Positions 8,359 through 17,448 of a stretch of 64,000 bases of DNA are shown one piece after another. The stretch's first letter is position 1, and each line of letters opens with the position of its first letter. The notes below the pieces were generated by a model. That model ran no database searches, was not told the DNA's origin, and saw only the letters and a program-made list of their open reading frames with translations. This stretch comes from Rubrivivax sp. (GTDB lineage Bacteria > Pseudomonadota > Gammaproteobacteria > Burkholderiales > Burkholderiaceae_C). The stretch covers positions 1 to 64,000 of the forward strand of contig JALHMT010000024.1 of the NCBI GenBank assembly GCA_022843905.1. Reading direction: 5' to 3'. The translations under genes were made by a program, and so were the position numbers.

Positions 8359-9779
8359 GCGGCGGCGCCATCGAATCGCTCGACCTCGTCGGCCTGGCCG
8401 GAGCCATCGCGGCGCGGCAGTTCAGCGCGCGCGAGGTCACGGCCTGGTCGCTGCAGCGCATGGAGACCACCGGTCGCCGTCTGAACGCCGTCTTCCGCAT
8501 CGACCACGAGCCGGCGATGCAGCGCGCCGCGGCGCTCGACGAGTTGCAGGCCGCCGGCCGCCCGCTGGGCCCGCTGCACGGCGTGCCGCTGGCGCACAAG
8601 GACCTGTTCGGCGTGGCCGGCCGCGAGTGCCACGGCGGCTCGATCATCCTGCGCGGCCACGTCGCGTCGCGCACGGCCTTCGCCGTCGAGCAGCTCGACG
8701 CGGCCGGGCAGGTCAACGTGGGGTCGCTGCACATGGCCGAGTTCGCGCTCAGCCCCACCGGCTTCAACGGCCACTACGGTCACGGGCTGAACCCGTGGAG
8801 CACGGCGCACGCCTGCGGCGGCTCGTCCAGCGGCTCGGGCATCGCGGTGGCGGCCAGGCTGGTCTTCGGCTCGCTGGGCAGCGACACGGGCGGCTCCATC
8901 CGCCACCCGGCGGGCATGTGCGGCGTCACCGGGCTGAAGTCCACGGCGCGCCGCGTCAGCGTGGCCGGCGTGCTGCCGCTGTCGCACTCGCTCGACTGCG
9001 CCGGCCCGCTGGCGCAGAGCGCACGCGACTGCGCACGGCTGCTGGGCGTCATCGCCACGCCCGACCGTGCCGACGGCCTGTGCACGTCGCTGCCTCCCGA
9101 CGACTACGAGGCCGCGCTCGATGGCGACCTGCGCGGCCTGCGCATCGGCCTGCCGCAGGCCTACTACCGCGACGACGTGGACCCCGAAGTCGCGGCCGCG
9201 CTGCAGGCCAGCCTGGACGTGCTGCGCGCCCGCGGCGCCCTGCTGGTGGACGTGCCGGTGCCCGACATGGCGCTGATCAACGCGATGGCGCAGCTGGTGA
9301 TGCAGGTCGAAGCCGCCACGCTGCATCGGCGCTGGATCGAGTCGCGTCCGCAGGACTACTCGGCCCAGGTGCGGCAGCGCATCGACACCGGCTTCGCCTA
9401 TTCGGCCGTTCGGTACGCCGAAGCGCTGTCGCTGCGCGCCAGGCTGGCGCAGCAGTACCTGGACACCGCCCTGGCTGCCTGCGACGTGCTTCACGTGCCC
9501 ACCATGGTGGGCCAGGTGCCCACCATCGCCGCCACCACCGAAGGCGACAGCGGCGCCATCCAGCAGACGCTGGCGCGCGCCACGGCCAACACGCGCGGCA
9601 TCAACTACCTGGGCCTGCCGGCCCTCAGCGTGCCGGCGGGCTTCTCGCAGGCTGGGCTGCCGATGGCCTTCCAGCTCATCGGCCGCCCTTTCGACGAAGC
9701 CCGGCTGCTGAAGACGGCCGACGCCTACCAGCGCGACACCGACTGGCACCGCCGCGTGCCTGCCGCCCCGGCCCCCTGA
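8355..9779 (+). CDS. Amidase-signature-family hydrolase
   Basis: This 474-residue amidase starts at GTG 8355. The Ser-cisSer-Lys triad is visible with the right spacing: Lys82 in LAHKDLFG, Ser157 in ACGGSSSGSG and Ser181 in GSDTGGSIRHPAG. This is the same +75/+99 spacing as GatA. It hydrolyses an amide to a carboxylate and ammonia. It is cytoplasmic, with no signal peptide. Coupling to the preceding 69-residue gene and presence in an operon with imidase-like hydrolases suggest it acts on a half-amide or carbamoylated product. GatA itself is unlikely without gatB or gatC nearby. Confidence 0.93.
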   Translation: MSGGAIESLDLVGLAGAIAARQFSAREVTAWSLQRMETTGRRLNAVFRIDHEPAMQRAAALDELQAAGRPLGPLHGVPLAHKDLFGVAGRECHGGSIILRGHVASRTAFAVEQLDAAGQVNVGSLHMAEFALSPTGFNGHYGHGLNPWSTAHACGGSSSGSGIAVAARLVFGSLGSDTGGSIRHPAGMCGVTGLKSTARRVSVAGVLPLSHSLDCAGPLAQSARDCARLLGVIATPDRADGLCTSLPPDDYEAALDGDLRGLRIGLPQAYYRDDVDPEVAAALQASLDVLRARGALLVDVPVPDMALINAMAQLVMQVEAATLHRRWIESRPQDYSAQVRQRIDTGFAYSAVRYAEALSLRARLAQQYLDTALAACDVLHVPTMVGQVPTIAATTEGDSGAIQQTLARATANTRGINYLGLPALSVPAGFSQAGLPMAFQLIGRPFDEARLLKTADAYQRDTDWHRRVPAAPAP

Positions 9780-9792
9780 CGGAGACCCCTCG

Positions 9793-10938
9793 ATGTTCTT
9801 CACCTGCATGGCCGCGAGCCATGATCACTGCAGCCACGGCCCCCTGCTCGCCCGCGACGGCGGCACCGCCGCCGTCGCCGGCCCGGCCTCGCGCGCCAAG
9901 CCGTCGCGCCGCGGCCTCGTGGTCGATTTCCACTGCCACTACCAGAACAACGAGGTCGGCGCCAAGGCCGCCGTGCTCAAGCCCTTCGAGAAGGAGCCGT
10001 CCATCGTGCACGCCACGCCGGCGACGCGCGCCTACAACCAGCAGCAGATGAAGGACCGCGGCGCCAAGCTGTCAGACGTCGCCACGCGGCTGCAGGACAT
10101 GGACCGCATGGGCATCGACGTGCAGGCGATCTCGCCCGCGCCGGCGCAGTATTACTACTATGCCGAGCCCGACTTCGGGCTGGAGCTGGCGCGCGGCATC
10201 AACGACCGCATCGCCGAGATCGCCGCCACGCCGGGCGGCCGCTTCGTCGGTCTGGGCAGCGTGCCGCTGCAGGAACCGAAACTGGCCGTGCGCGAGCTGG
10301 AACGCTGCGTGAAGAAGCTGGGCCTGCGCGGGGTGGAGATCGGCACCAACGTCAACGGCATCGACCTGGCCGACCCGCGCCTGAAGCTCGATCGATTCTT
10401 CGCCAAGGCGCAGGAGCTCGACGTGGTGCTGTTCATGCACCCGATGGGCTTCACGCACGCCGACCGCCTGACCGAGCACTACTTCAACAACATCATCGGC
10501 AACCCGCTGGAGTCGACGCTGGCGGTGAGCCACCTCATCTTCGGCGGCGTGCTGGACCGCCACCCCAAGCTGAAGTTCTGCGTCGCGCACGGCGGGGGCT
10601 ACCTGGCGCACTACGCGGCGCGCATGGACCACGGCTGGAAGGTGCGGCCCGATGCGCGAACGGTGCTGAAGAAGAAGCCGTCGAGCTACCTGAAGAAGTT
10701 CTTCTACGACACCATCACCTTCGATGCGCAGATGCTGGAGACGCTGGTCGAGCGCTATGGCGTCAAGCAGCTGATGCTGGGCAGCGACTACCCCTACGAC
10801 ATGGGCGACGACGACCCGGTGGGCACCGTCGAGCGCATCCAGGGCCTGACGGAGGCCGAGCGTGCGCTGATCCGCGGCGGCAACGCGGCGCGGCTGCTGA
10901 AGATCCGCGCGCCCCGGAAGGCGGCCCAGGCGGGTTGA
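9793..10938 (+). CDS. Amidohydrolase family 2 (ACMSD-like) metal-dependent hydrolase/decarboxylase
   Basis: This 381-residue protein has a TIM-barrel metal centre: His-x-His in VDFHCHY (near residue 48), FMHPMGF, the CVAHGGGYLAHYAARMDHGW block and the terminal Asp in LMLGSDYPYDMG. This pattern matches the ACMSD branch (amino-carboxymuconate-semialdehyde, carboxyvanillate and o-pyrocatechuate decarboxylases), which performs non-hydrolytic decarboxylation as well as hydrolysis. The N-terminal 35 residues contain Cys and His (TCMAASHDHCSHGP), unusual for the family. It lies 13 bases after the amidase. Confidence 0.9.
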   Translation: MFFTCMAASHDHCSHGPLLARDGGTAAVAGPASRAKPSRRGLVVDFHCHYQNNEVGAKAAVLKPFEKEPSIVHATPATRAYNQQQMKDRGAKLSDVATRLQDMDRMGIDVQAISPAPAQYYYYAEPDFGLELARGINDRIAEIAATPGGRFVGLGSVPLQEPKLAVRELERCVKKLGLRGVEIGTNVNGIDLADPRLKLDRFFAKAQELDVVLFMHPMGFTHADRLTEHYFNNIIGNPLESTLAVSHLIFGGVLDRHPKLKFCVAHGGGYLAHYAARMDHGWKVRPDARTVLKKKPSSYLKKFFYDTITFDAQMLETLVERYGVKQLMLGSDYPYDMGDDDPVGTVERIQGLTEAERALIRGGNAARLLKIRAPRKAAQAG

Positions 10939-10943
10939 GGGCC

Positions 10944-11423
10944 ATGCCGGCGGCGGTCATGCACTTCAGGCTCAACGGCCAGCCGGTGCAGCTGACCGGC
11001 GAGGGCGACACGCCGCTGCTGCACCTGCTGCGCAACCAGCTGCAGCTCAAGGGCACGCGTTTCGGCTGCGGCGCCGGGGCCTGCGGCAGCTGCACCGTGC
11101 TGGTCGACGGCCGCGCGGTGCAGAGCTGCGATCTGCCGGCGTCGGCCGTCGACGGCTGCGAGCTCACCACCGTCGAAGGTCTGGGCAGTGCGCAGCACCT
11201 GCACCCGGTGCAGCAGGCCTTCCTGGCGTTGCAGGCCGCCCAGTGCGGCTACTGCATCAACGGCGTGATGATGTCGGTGGCGGCCCTGCTGCAGCGGCCC
11301 GAGCCGCCCGACGAAGAGGCACTGCAGACCGCCCTGTCGCGCCACCTGTGCCGCTGCGGCACGCACATGCGCATCCTGCGCGCGGCGCGGCGGGCGCTCG
11401 GCCTGCCCGAGGACCCGGCATGA
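10944..11423 (+). CDS. (2Fe-2S) small subunit of a molybdenum hydroxylase
   Basis: The protein is 159 residues from ATG 10944; a TTG at 10935 overlapping the previous stop is possible. It has two iron-sulfur domains: a plant-type ferredoxin segment GCGAGACGSCTVLVDG and the C-terminal all-helical cluster with QCGYCINGVMM and HLCRCGTH. It passes electrons from the molybdopterin subunit that follows. No FAD-binding medium subunit is present between or beside them, which is the layout of isoquinoline 1-oxidoreductase and nicotinate dehydrogenase rather than xanthine dehydrogenase. Confidence 0.92.
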   Translation: MPAAVMHFRLNGQPVQLTGEGDTPLLHLLRNQLQLKGTRFGCGAGACGSCTVLVDGRAVQSCDLPASAVDGCELTTVEGLGSAQHLHPVQQAFLALQAAQCGYCINGVMMSVAALLQRPEPPDEEALQTALSRHLCRCGTHMRILRAARRALGLPEDPA

Positions 11424-13582
11424 CCGGAAGTACCATGCCCCCGCTGCCGGCCGACCTCGTCGCCCACCCGCGCCTGTCGAACTGGGTGCGCGTGGCCGCC
11501 GACGGGCTGCTGCACGTGCAGGCCGGCAAGGTCGAGCTGGGCCAGGGCGTCTGGACCACGCAGCTGCTGGTGGCCGCCGAGGAGCTCGACGTGCCGCCGG
11601 AGCAGTTGCGCCTGACCGTGGGCGACACGTCGATCTGCCCCGACCAGGGCCTCACGGCAGGCAGCCTGTCGACCGAGGTCGGCGCGATGGCGCTGCGGCG
11701 CGCCTGTGCCGAGGTGCGTCAGCGCTTCGTCGCGGCGGCCGCGGTGCGCCTGGGCGTGCCGGCCGAGGCCGTGACGCTGCGCGACGGGCGCTTCGGCGCG
11801 GGGACGTCGGCCACGCTCGGCTATGCCGAGCTGGCGAGCGCGGTCGACCTCGAGGCGCCGGCCACCGGCTTGGCGCGGCCGAAGACGCCGGCGCAGCGCC
11901 GCCTGACGGGGATCGGGCTGCCGCGCCCCGACCTGCTGCGCAAGCTCACGGGCGCCGGCTTCATCCACGACATCGAATGGCCCGGCATGCTGCACGGCCG
12001 CGCGGTGCGACCGCCCAACGCCGGCGCGCGGCTGCGCCGCTTCGACGAGGCCGGGCAGGCCAGGCTGCGCGCCCTGCCCGGCGTGCACACGCTGTGGGTG
12101 CAGGGACGGCACATCCTGCTGGCGGCCGAGCGCGAGGAGCAGGCCGTCGACGCGGCCGCCCGCGCCGCCTCGCTCATCGAGTGGGACCTGCCCGAGACCC
12201 TGCCCGAGCATGGCGACGACGCGCACTGGCTGCGCGGCCGACCCAGCGAAGACAGCGTCGTCGACCGCACCGACGAGCCGGACGCCAGCGCACCGACGCC
12301 TGCCGACGCCAGGACCCTCAGCGCCGACTACTCGCGGCCCTTCCTCGCCCACGCCTCCATCGGCCCGTCCTGCGCGCTGGCGCGCTGGGACGGCGGGCGG
12401 CTGTTCGTCTGCACGCACTCGCAGGGCAGCTTCACGCTGCGTCGAGAGCTGGCGATGCTGTTCGATCTCGACGCGTCGAACATCGACGTGCAGCATGCCG
12501 ACGGCGCCGGCTGCTACGGCCACAACGGTGCCGACGACGCCGCCATCGACGCCGCGCTGCTGGCCCGCGCCGCCGGGCGGCCGGTGCGCCTGCAGTGGTC
12601 GCGCGAGGACGAGCTGGCCTGGTCGCCCTTCGGCTCGGCGATGTCGGTGCGCATCGAGGCCACGCTCGACCCGCGGGGCCGCATCGCACACTGGCACCAG
12701 CAGACCTGGAGCTGCAGCCACGTGCAGCGCCCCGGCCTGTCAGCGATGCCGAACTGCCTGGCCACGGCGCTGCGCGACCCGCCGGCGCCGCTGCCGCCGC
12801 TGCGCGACTTCCCGTTGCCTGCCGGTGGCGGCCAGCGCAATGCCGTGCCGCTGTACACGCTGCCCTCGCGCCGGATCGAATACCACCTGCTGAAGACGGC
12901 GCCGCTGCGCAGCTCGGCACTGCGCGCGCTGGGCGCCTTCGCCAACGTCTTTGCCATCGAGAGCTTCATGGACGAAGCGGCGCAGCAGGCCGGGCTGGAC
13001 CCGCTGGCCTTCCGGCTGGCGCACCTCGACGACGACCCGCGGGCGGTGGCCGTGCTGCAGTCGGCGGCGGCCGCGGCCGACTGGTCGGCCCCCAAGCTGC
13101 CGGCCCGCCGCGATGGTGCGGCGCGCGGCCGCGGCCTGGCCCTGGCGCGCTACAAGAACAGCGGTGCCTGGTGCGCGGTGGTGGTGGAGGTCGAGGTCAG
13201 CGACCGCATCGTGCTCGACCGCGTCTGGGCGGTGGTGGATGCCGGCGAGGTCGTGCACGCCGACGGCTTGATCAACCAGATCGAAGGCGGCGTGCTGCAG
13301 GCCGCGAGCTGGACGCTGAAGGAAGCCGTGGGCTGGGACCGCCAGGGCGTCACCACGCGGTCCTGGGACGACTACCCGATCCTCGGCTTCGACGAGGTGC
13401 CGCGCTCGCTGGAGGTGCAGGTCATCGACCATCCCGACCTGCCGCCGCTGGGCGTGGGCGAGTGCGCTGCCGGGCCGACCGCCGCGGCCATCGCCAATGC
13501 GCTGGCCGATGCCGTGGGCGTGCGCGTGCGCGACCTGCCGCTGACGCCGGACCGGCTGCAGCGGGCGGTGCTGCAGGCCTGA
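11420..13582 (+). CDS. Molybdopterin-binding large subunit of a molybdenum hydroxylase
   Basis: This 720-residue aldehyde-oxidase/xanthine-dehydrogenase-family subunit starts with an ATGA overlap on the small subunit. The N-terminal KVELGQGVWTTQL segment and the order of modules match the IorB/NicB-type arrangement. Substrate-channel and cofactor elements include CYGHNGADDAA, and a C-terminal GVGECAAGPTAAAIANA holds the probable catalytic Glu. It is shorter than Tat-exported relatives and lacks a signal peptide, so this hydroxylase is probably cytoplasmic. It would insert a water-derived hydroxyl into an N-heterocycle or aldehyde. It is the last gene of the operon. Confidence 0.92.
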   Translation: MTGSTMPPLPADLVAHPRLSNWVRVAADGLLHVQAGKVELGQGVWTTQLLVAAEELDVPPEQLRLTVGDTSICPDQGLTAGSLSTEVGAMALRRACAEVRQRFVAAAAVRLGVPAEAVTLRDGRFGAGTSATLGYAELASAVDLEAPATGLARPKTPAQRRLTGIGLPRPDLLRKLTGAGFIHDIEWPGMLHGRAVRPPNAGARLRRFDEAGQARLRALPGVHTLWVQGRHILLAAEREEQAVDAAARAASLIEWDLPETLPEHGDDAHWLRGRPSEDSVVDRTDEPDASAPTPADARTLSADYSRPFLAHASIGPSCALARWDGGRLFVCTHSQGSFTLRRELAMLFDLDASNIDVQHADGAGCYGHNGADDAAIDAALLARAAGRPVRLQWSREDELAWSPFGSAMSVRIEATLDPRGRIAHWHQQTWSCSHVQRPGLSAMPNCLATALRDPPAPLPPLRDFPLPAGGGQRNAVPLYTLPSRRIEYHLLKTAPLRSSALRALGAFANVFAIESFMDEAAQQAGLDPLAFRLAHLDDDPRAVAVLQSAAAAADWSAPKLPARRDGAARGRGLALARYKNSGAWCAVVVEVEVSDRIVLDRVWAVVDAGEVVHADGLINQIEGGVLQAASWTLKEAVGWDRQGVTTRSWDDYPILGFDEVPRSLEVQVIDHPDLPPLGVGECAAGPTAAAIANALADAVGVRVRDLPLTPDRLQRAVLQA

Positions 13583-13599
13583 CAGGCCCCGGCGCCGCG

Positions 13600-14454
13600 C
13601 TACTTTTCCGAGGTCTCCACGGTCCAGCCTGCCGTCGCGTCCTGCCCCAGCACCTCGGCCAGCCAGGGCAAGGCCTCGCGCAGCGCCGGCGCCAGGGTGT
13701 GCGGCGGGTTGGCGATGAAGACGCTGCTGCCCAGCATGCCGAAGCCGCGCTCGCCGCCGGCCTGCACACTCAGCCGCGCGTGCAGCCAGCCCTTCTTGGC
13801 GCCGGCCACCGCGCTGGCCTTCAGGCGCTGCGGCAGCTGTGCGGCCTCCAGCAGCTGCAGCTGCGGCAGCCAGACCATCACCACGCCGTCGGCGAAACGT
13901 TCCAGCGCCTCGCGCAGGGCGGCCAGCACGCGCGCGTAGTCGGCCTTCAGCTCGTAGCTGGGGTCCATCAGCACCACGCCGCGGCGCGTGGGTGGCGGCA
14001 GCTGCGACTTCAGCGCCGCGAAGCCGTCGCTCATCTTCACTTCGGCGCCCTGCTCGGTGCCCAGGAAGGACGACAGGATCTTGTGGTCGGTGGGGTGCAG
14101 TTCGAACAGGCGCATCTGGTCCTGCGGGCGCAGCAGCATCTGCGCCAGCGCCGGCGAGCCCGGGTACTGCGTCAGCGCCTTGCCGCCGTTGAACTGCCGG
14201 ACCAGCGCCACGTAGTCGGCCACCAGCGGCGGCAGGTCGTCGCGGTCGACCAGCAGCGCGATGCCCTGCTGGTACTCGGCGCGCTTGTTGGCATAGCTGC
14301 CTTCCAGCGAATAGCCGCCGGCGCCGGCGTGGGTGTCCACCAGCCGGTAGCCCTTGTCCTTCAGGTTCATGTGGCGCAGCACGGCCACCAGCACCATGTG
14401 CTTGAGCACATCGGCGTGGTTGCCTGCGTGGAAGGCGTGGCGGTAGGCGAGCAT
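13600..14454 (-). CDS. rlmJ: 23S rRNA (adenine-2030-N6)-methyltransferase RlmJ
   Basis: This 284-residue protein has the RlmJ opening MLAYRHAFHAGNHADVLKH, the SAM-binding VDTHAGAGGYSL and the catalytic loop MDPSYELK. N6-adenine methyltransferases use (D/N)PP(Y/F); here the second Pro is Ser. The first Met of this block is the natural start. Longer in-frame upstream sequence runs antisense through the next gene and is rejected. It modifies A2030 of 23S rRNA. It is convergent with the molybdenum hydroxylase operon and divergent from the flavin reductase gene. Confidence 0.93.
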   Translation of the reverse strand: MLAYRHAFHAGNHADVLKHMVLVAVLRHMNLKDKGYRLVDTHAGAGGYSLEGSYANKRAEYQQGIALLVDRDDLPPLVADYVALVRQFNGGKALTQYPGSPALAQMLLRPQDQMRLFELHPTDHKILSSFLGTEQGAEVKMSDGFAALKSQLPPPTRRGVVLMDPSYELKADYARVLAALREALERFADGVVMVWLPQLQLLEAAQLPQRLKASAVAGAKKGWLHARLSVQAGGERGFGMLGSSVFIANPPHTLAPALREALPWLAEVLGQDATAGWTVETSEK

Positions 14455-14508
14455 GGACGGACTGTGCCACGTCCTTGCCGAGGTGCTGCCTGCAGTAACC
14501 TCAAGCCC

Positions 14509-15594
14509 ATGCCTCATTTGTACGAACCTCTCCTCGTGGGCAGCATGCCCCTGGCCAACCGCGTCGTGATGGCGCCTCTCACCCGGGACCGCGCCCCGGG
14601 CCAGGTGCCGACCGCCCTGATGGCCGAGTACTACGCCCAGCGCGCCGATCCGCTGACCGGCGCCGGGCTCATCGTCAGCGAAGCCACGCAGATCTGTCCC
14701 GAGGGCCAGGGCTACTTCGACACCCCCGGCATCCACAGCGACGAGCAGGTGGCCGGGTGGCGCCGCGTCACCGAGGCCGTGCACGCGCGCGGCGGGCGCA
14801 TCGTCGTGCAGCTCTGGCACGTGGGACGCATCTCGCACACCAGCCTGCAGCCGGGCGGTGTGGCGCCGGTGTCCAGCACGGCGCGGTCCTCGGGCACCAA
14901 GACCTTCACGGCGCAGGGATTCGAAGACACCTCCGCACCCCGCGCCCTGCGCAGCGACGAGATCCCGGGCGTGGTGCAGGCCTACCGCCGCGCCGCCGAA
15001 CGTGCCATCGAAGCCGGCTTCGACGGCGTGGAGGTGCACGGCGCCAACGGTTACCTGATCGACCAGTTCCTGCGCGACAGCATCAACGACCGCAGCGACA
15101 CCTACGGCGGGCCCATCGAGAACCGCGCGCGTCTGCTGGTCGAGGTGATGGCGGCCATCGTCGCGGCCATCGGCGGCGGGCGCACGGGGTTGCGGCTGTC
15201 GCCGGTGACGCCCAGCAACGGCGCGCCGCCCGACAGCGATCCGCAGGCGCTGATGGGCCACGTCATGACCGAGCTGAAGCCGCTGAAGCTGGCCTACCTG
15301 CACGTCATCGAAGGCCAGACCGGCGGCGCGCGCGACGTCGCGCCCTTCGACTACGAGGCCATGCACCGCGCCTTCGACGGCGCCTGGATGGTCAACAACG
15401 GCTACACGAAGCCGATGGCCGAGCAGGCGGTGGCCGGCGGCGACGCCGACCTGGTGGCCTTCGGCCGCGGCTTCATCGCCAACCCCGACCTCACGCGCCG
15501 CCTGCGCGAAGGCTCGCCCTGGAACACGCTGAACCGCGACACGCTCTACGGCGGCGGTGCCGAGGGCTACACCGACTACCCGGCGCTGGCCTGA
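14509..15594 (+). CDS. Old Yellow Enzyme-family alkene reductase (NemA-like)
   Basis: This 361-residue FMN barrel enzyme has VVMAPLTRDRA near the N-terminus, QLWHVGRISH, the active-site HGANGYLIDQFLRDSINDR (the His and Asn bind the substrate carbonyl or nitro group), NRARLL and the C-terminal phosphate-binding DLVAFGRGFIANPDL. It reduces activated alkenes, maleimides, nitrate esters or nitroaromatics with NAD(P)H. The start MPHLYEPL follows 54 bases after the divergent rlmJ start. The AbrB-like membrane gene follows 21 bases later. Confidence 0.93.
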   Translation: MPHLYEPLLVGSMPLANRVVMAPLTRDRAPGQVPTALMAEYYAQRADPLTGAGLIVSEATQICPEGQGYFDTPGIHSDEQVAGWRRVTEAVHARGGRIVVQLWHVGRISHTSLQPGGVAPVSSTARSSGTKTFTAQGFEDTSAPRALRSDEIPGVVQAYRRAAERAIEAGFDGVEVHGANGYLIDQFLRDSINDRSDTYGGPIENRARLLVEVMAAIVAAIGGGRTGLRLSPVTPSNGAPPDSDPQALMGHVMTELKPLKLAYLHVIEGQTGGARDVAPFDYEAMHRAFDGAWMVNNGYTKPMAEQAVAGGDADLVAFGRGFIANPDLTRRLREGSPWNTLNRDTLYGGGAEGYTDYPALA

Positions 15595-15615
15595 GCCGCC
15601 TGCGAAGAGCGCGCG

Positions 15616-16725
15616 ATGACGGTGCCGTCGTCCGCCAGCGCCCGCCCGTCACGCGGGTCGGGCCTGTCGCGGGTGGTCGCCACGCTGGCGGTGGCGGCGC
15701 TGGCCGGCTGGCTCTTCGAGCGCATTGGCAGCCCGCTGCCCTGGATGATCGGCCCCCTGCTGGCCACCGCGCTGGCCGGCGTGGCCGGTGCGCCGCTGGC
15801 GACCTGGCCACCCCTGCGCAACGGCGCCCTGGTGGTCATCGGCGTGGCGCTGGGGCTGTACTTCACGCCCGCGGTGCTGGCCCTGCTGCTCGGTCTGGCG
15901 CCGGCCATGGCCGTGGGCACCCTGTGGGCCTTCGTGCTGGGCTACGGCTTCTACCGCTGGCTGTGGTGGCTGCACCGCGACACGCCCGGGCTGCACCGTT
16001 CCACCGCCTTCTACGCCGCGGCCATCGGCGGCGCCTCCGAGATGGCGATGCTCGCCGAGCACCACGCCGGACAGGTCGACCGCGTCGCGGCGGCGCACTC
16101 GCTGCGCGTGCTGATGGTGGTGGTGGCCATCCCCTTCGGCCTGCAGTGGGCCGGCGTGCGCGGGGTGGATGTCTTCGTGCCCGGCACGCAGCAGGTCCAT
16201 GCCGGCGGCCTGCTGATGCTGTCGGCGGCTGCCGCGGCGGGTGTGGCCTTGCTGTGGTGGTGGCGCTGGCCCAACCCCTGGGTCATGGGCGCGCTGGCGG
16301 TGACCATGCTGCTGACCGGCAGTGGCGTGGTGCTGTCGGCGCTGCCGGCCGTGGTCGTCAACGCGGCGCAGTTGCTGCTGGCCGTGGGACTGGGCGTGCG
16401 TTTCACCCCCGAGTTCGTGCAGGCTGCACCGCGCTGGCTGCTGGGCGTGGCCGGCGGCACGCTGGCGATGATCGTCGCGTCGGCCGGCCTGGCCTGGTGG
16501 CTGGCCGGCTGGACCGGCCTGCACCCCGCCACCTTGCTGCTGGCCACCTCGCCCGGCGGCATGGCCGAGATGAGCATCACGGCCAAGGTGCTGCAACTGG
16601 GCGTGCCGGTGGTCACCGCGCTGCACCTGGTGCGCTACGTGGCGGTGCTCACGCTCACCGAGCCGCTGTTCCGCTGGGAGATGCGCCGGGTGGAGCGCTC
16701 CGGGCCGCCCGGCCGCCGCAGCTGA
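15616..16725 (+). CDS. AbrB-family membrane protein (COG3180, AmoA-like annotation)
   Basis: This 369-residue polytopic protein has about ten hydrophobic segments and an internal duplication. Each half carries a GSPLPWMIGPLLA- or LLLATSPGGMAEM-type loop; the acidic GGASEMAMLAEHH and SPGGMAEMSITA motifs recur in both halves. The family is often mislabelled 'ammonia monooxygenase' or 'AbrB regulator', but no catalytic or DNA-binding motif is visible. A transport role, or a role in regulating other proteins at the membrane, is possible. It may be co-transcribed with the upstream reductase. Confidence 0.85.
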   Translation: MTVPSSASARPSRGSGLSRVVATLAVAALAGWLFERIGSPLPWMIGPLLATALAGVAGAPLATWPPLRNGALVVIGVALGLYFTPAVLALLLGLAPAMAVGTLWAFVLGYGFYRWLWWLHRDTPGLHRSTAFYAAAIGGASEMAMLAEHHAGQVDRVAAAHSLRVLMVVVAIPFGLQWAGVRGVDVFVPGTQQVHAGGLLMLSAAAAAGVALLWWWRWPNPWVMGALAVTMLLTGSGVVLSALPAVVVNAAQLLLAVGLGVRFTPEFVQAAPRWLLGVAGGTLAMIVASAGLAWWLAGWTGLHPATLLLATSPGGMAEMSITAKVLQLGVPVVTALHLVRYVAVLTLTEPLFRWEMRRVERSGPPGRRS

Positions 16726-16749
16726 AGCCGTGCCCCGGCCGGTCCGCCC

Positions 16750-17313
16750 TCAGCCGCGTCGGGCCTTGAACAGCTCCCGCAGATTCACCTCGCGCGGTCC
16801 GGGCTCCAGCCGCAGCACGTCGCCGGCCTGGATGCGACCGGGTTCGATCACGCCGAGGTAGCTGCCGCAGTAGCCCGATTGCGCCATCAGCCTGGAGGCA
16901 TGGGCGAAGCCCATCACCGCGTCGAACTTGAAGCAGGGAAAGCGCGGCTCGCTCACCGCCAGCACGCAGTGCGGTGCCACCAGGCGGTCGCCGATCCACA
17001 GGCGGTCTTCGTCGAGGCCGTCGATGGTGAGGTTCTCGCCCATCGAGCCCGGCGGCAGCACGGCGTCCCACGCCGCCACGCGGGCCTGCGCGCGCACCGT
17101 CTGCCAGAAGGCGTAGTGCATCGCCGGGTAGGCGTAGAGGGCCTTGCCGACGCCGCCATGCACCGTCGGGTCGGCCTGTTCGTCGCCTTCCAGACCGAGC
17201 AGGCGCACGGCCACGGCACCTTCCACGGCGCGCTTGTCGATGGCACTCATCACCGTGCGGCCGTCGATGGCCAGCGGGCGCGCGTTGGCGACGTTGACGC
17301 TCAGAACTTTCAA
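16750..17313 (-). CDS. MOSC-domain protein (YiiM-like)
   Basis: This 187-residue protein begins at TTG 17313 (LKVLSVNVANARPL). No ATG precedes the conserved N-terminus; a further TTG at 17355 is possible. MOSC features are GLEGDEQADPTVHGG, the PGSMGENLTIDGLDE strand and the Cys in SEPRFPCFKFD, which in MOSC proteins may bind sulfur or the molybdenum cofactor. The family includes YiiM, a molybdenum enzyme that detoxifies N-hydroxylated base analogues. It is convergent with the AbrB-like gene. Confidence 0.88.
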   Translation of the reverse strand: MKVLSVNVANARPLAIDGRTVMSAIDKRAVEGAVAVRLLGLEGDEQADPTVHGGVGKALYAYPAMHYAFWQTVRAQARVAAWDAVLPPGSMGENLTIDGLDEDRLWIGDRLVAPHCVLAVSEPRFPCFKFDAVMGFAHASRLMAQSGYCGSYLGVIEPGRIQAGDVLRLEPGPREVNLRELFKARRG

Positions 17314-17448
17314 GCCGGGCCCCCTGCGTTGGATCGGTCGGCGGGCAGTATGCAAGAGGCGCTGTCCCTAGGTCGGCGGATGGTCGAAAGCCCGCCGCGG
17401 CTGCACACTGCCGGGACCATCACCACCACGATCCGGGGGCGCCGCACC

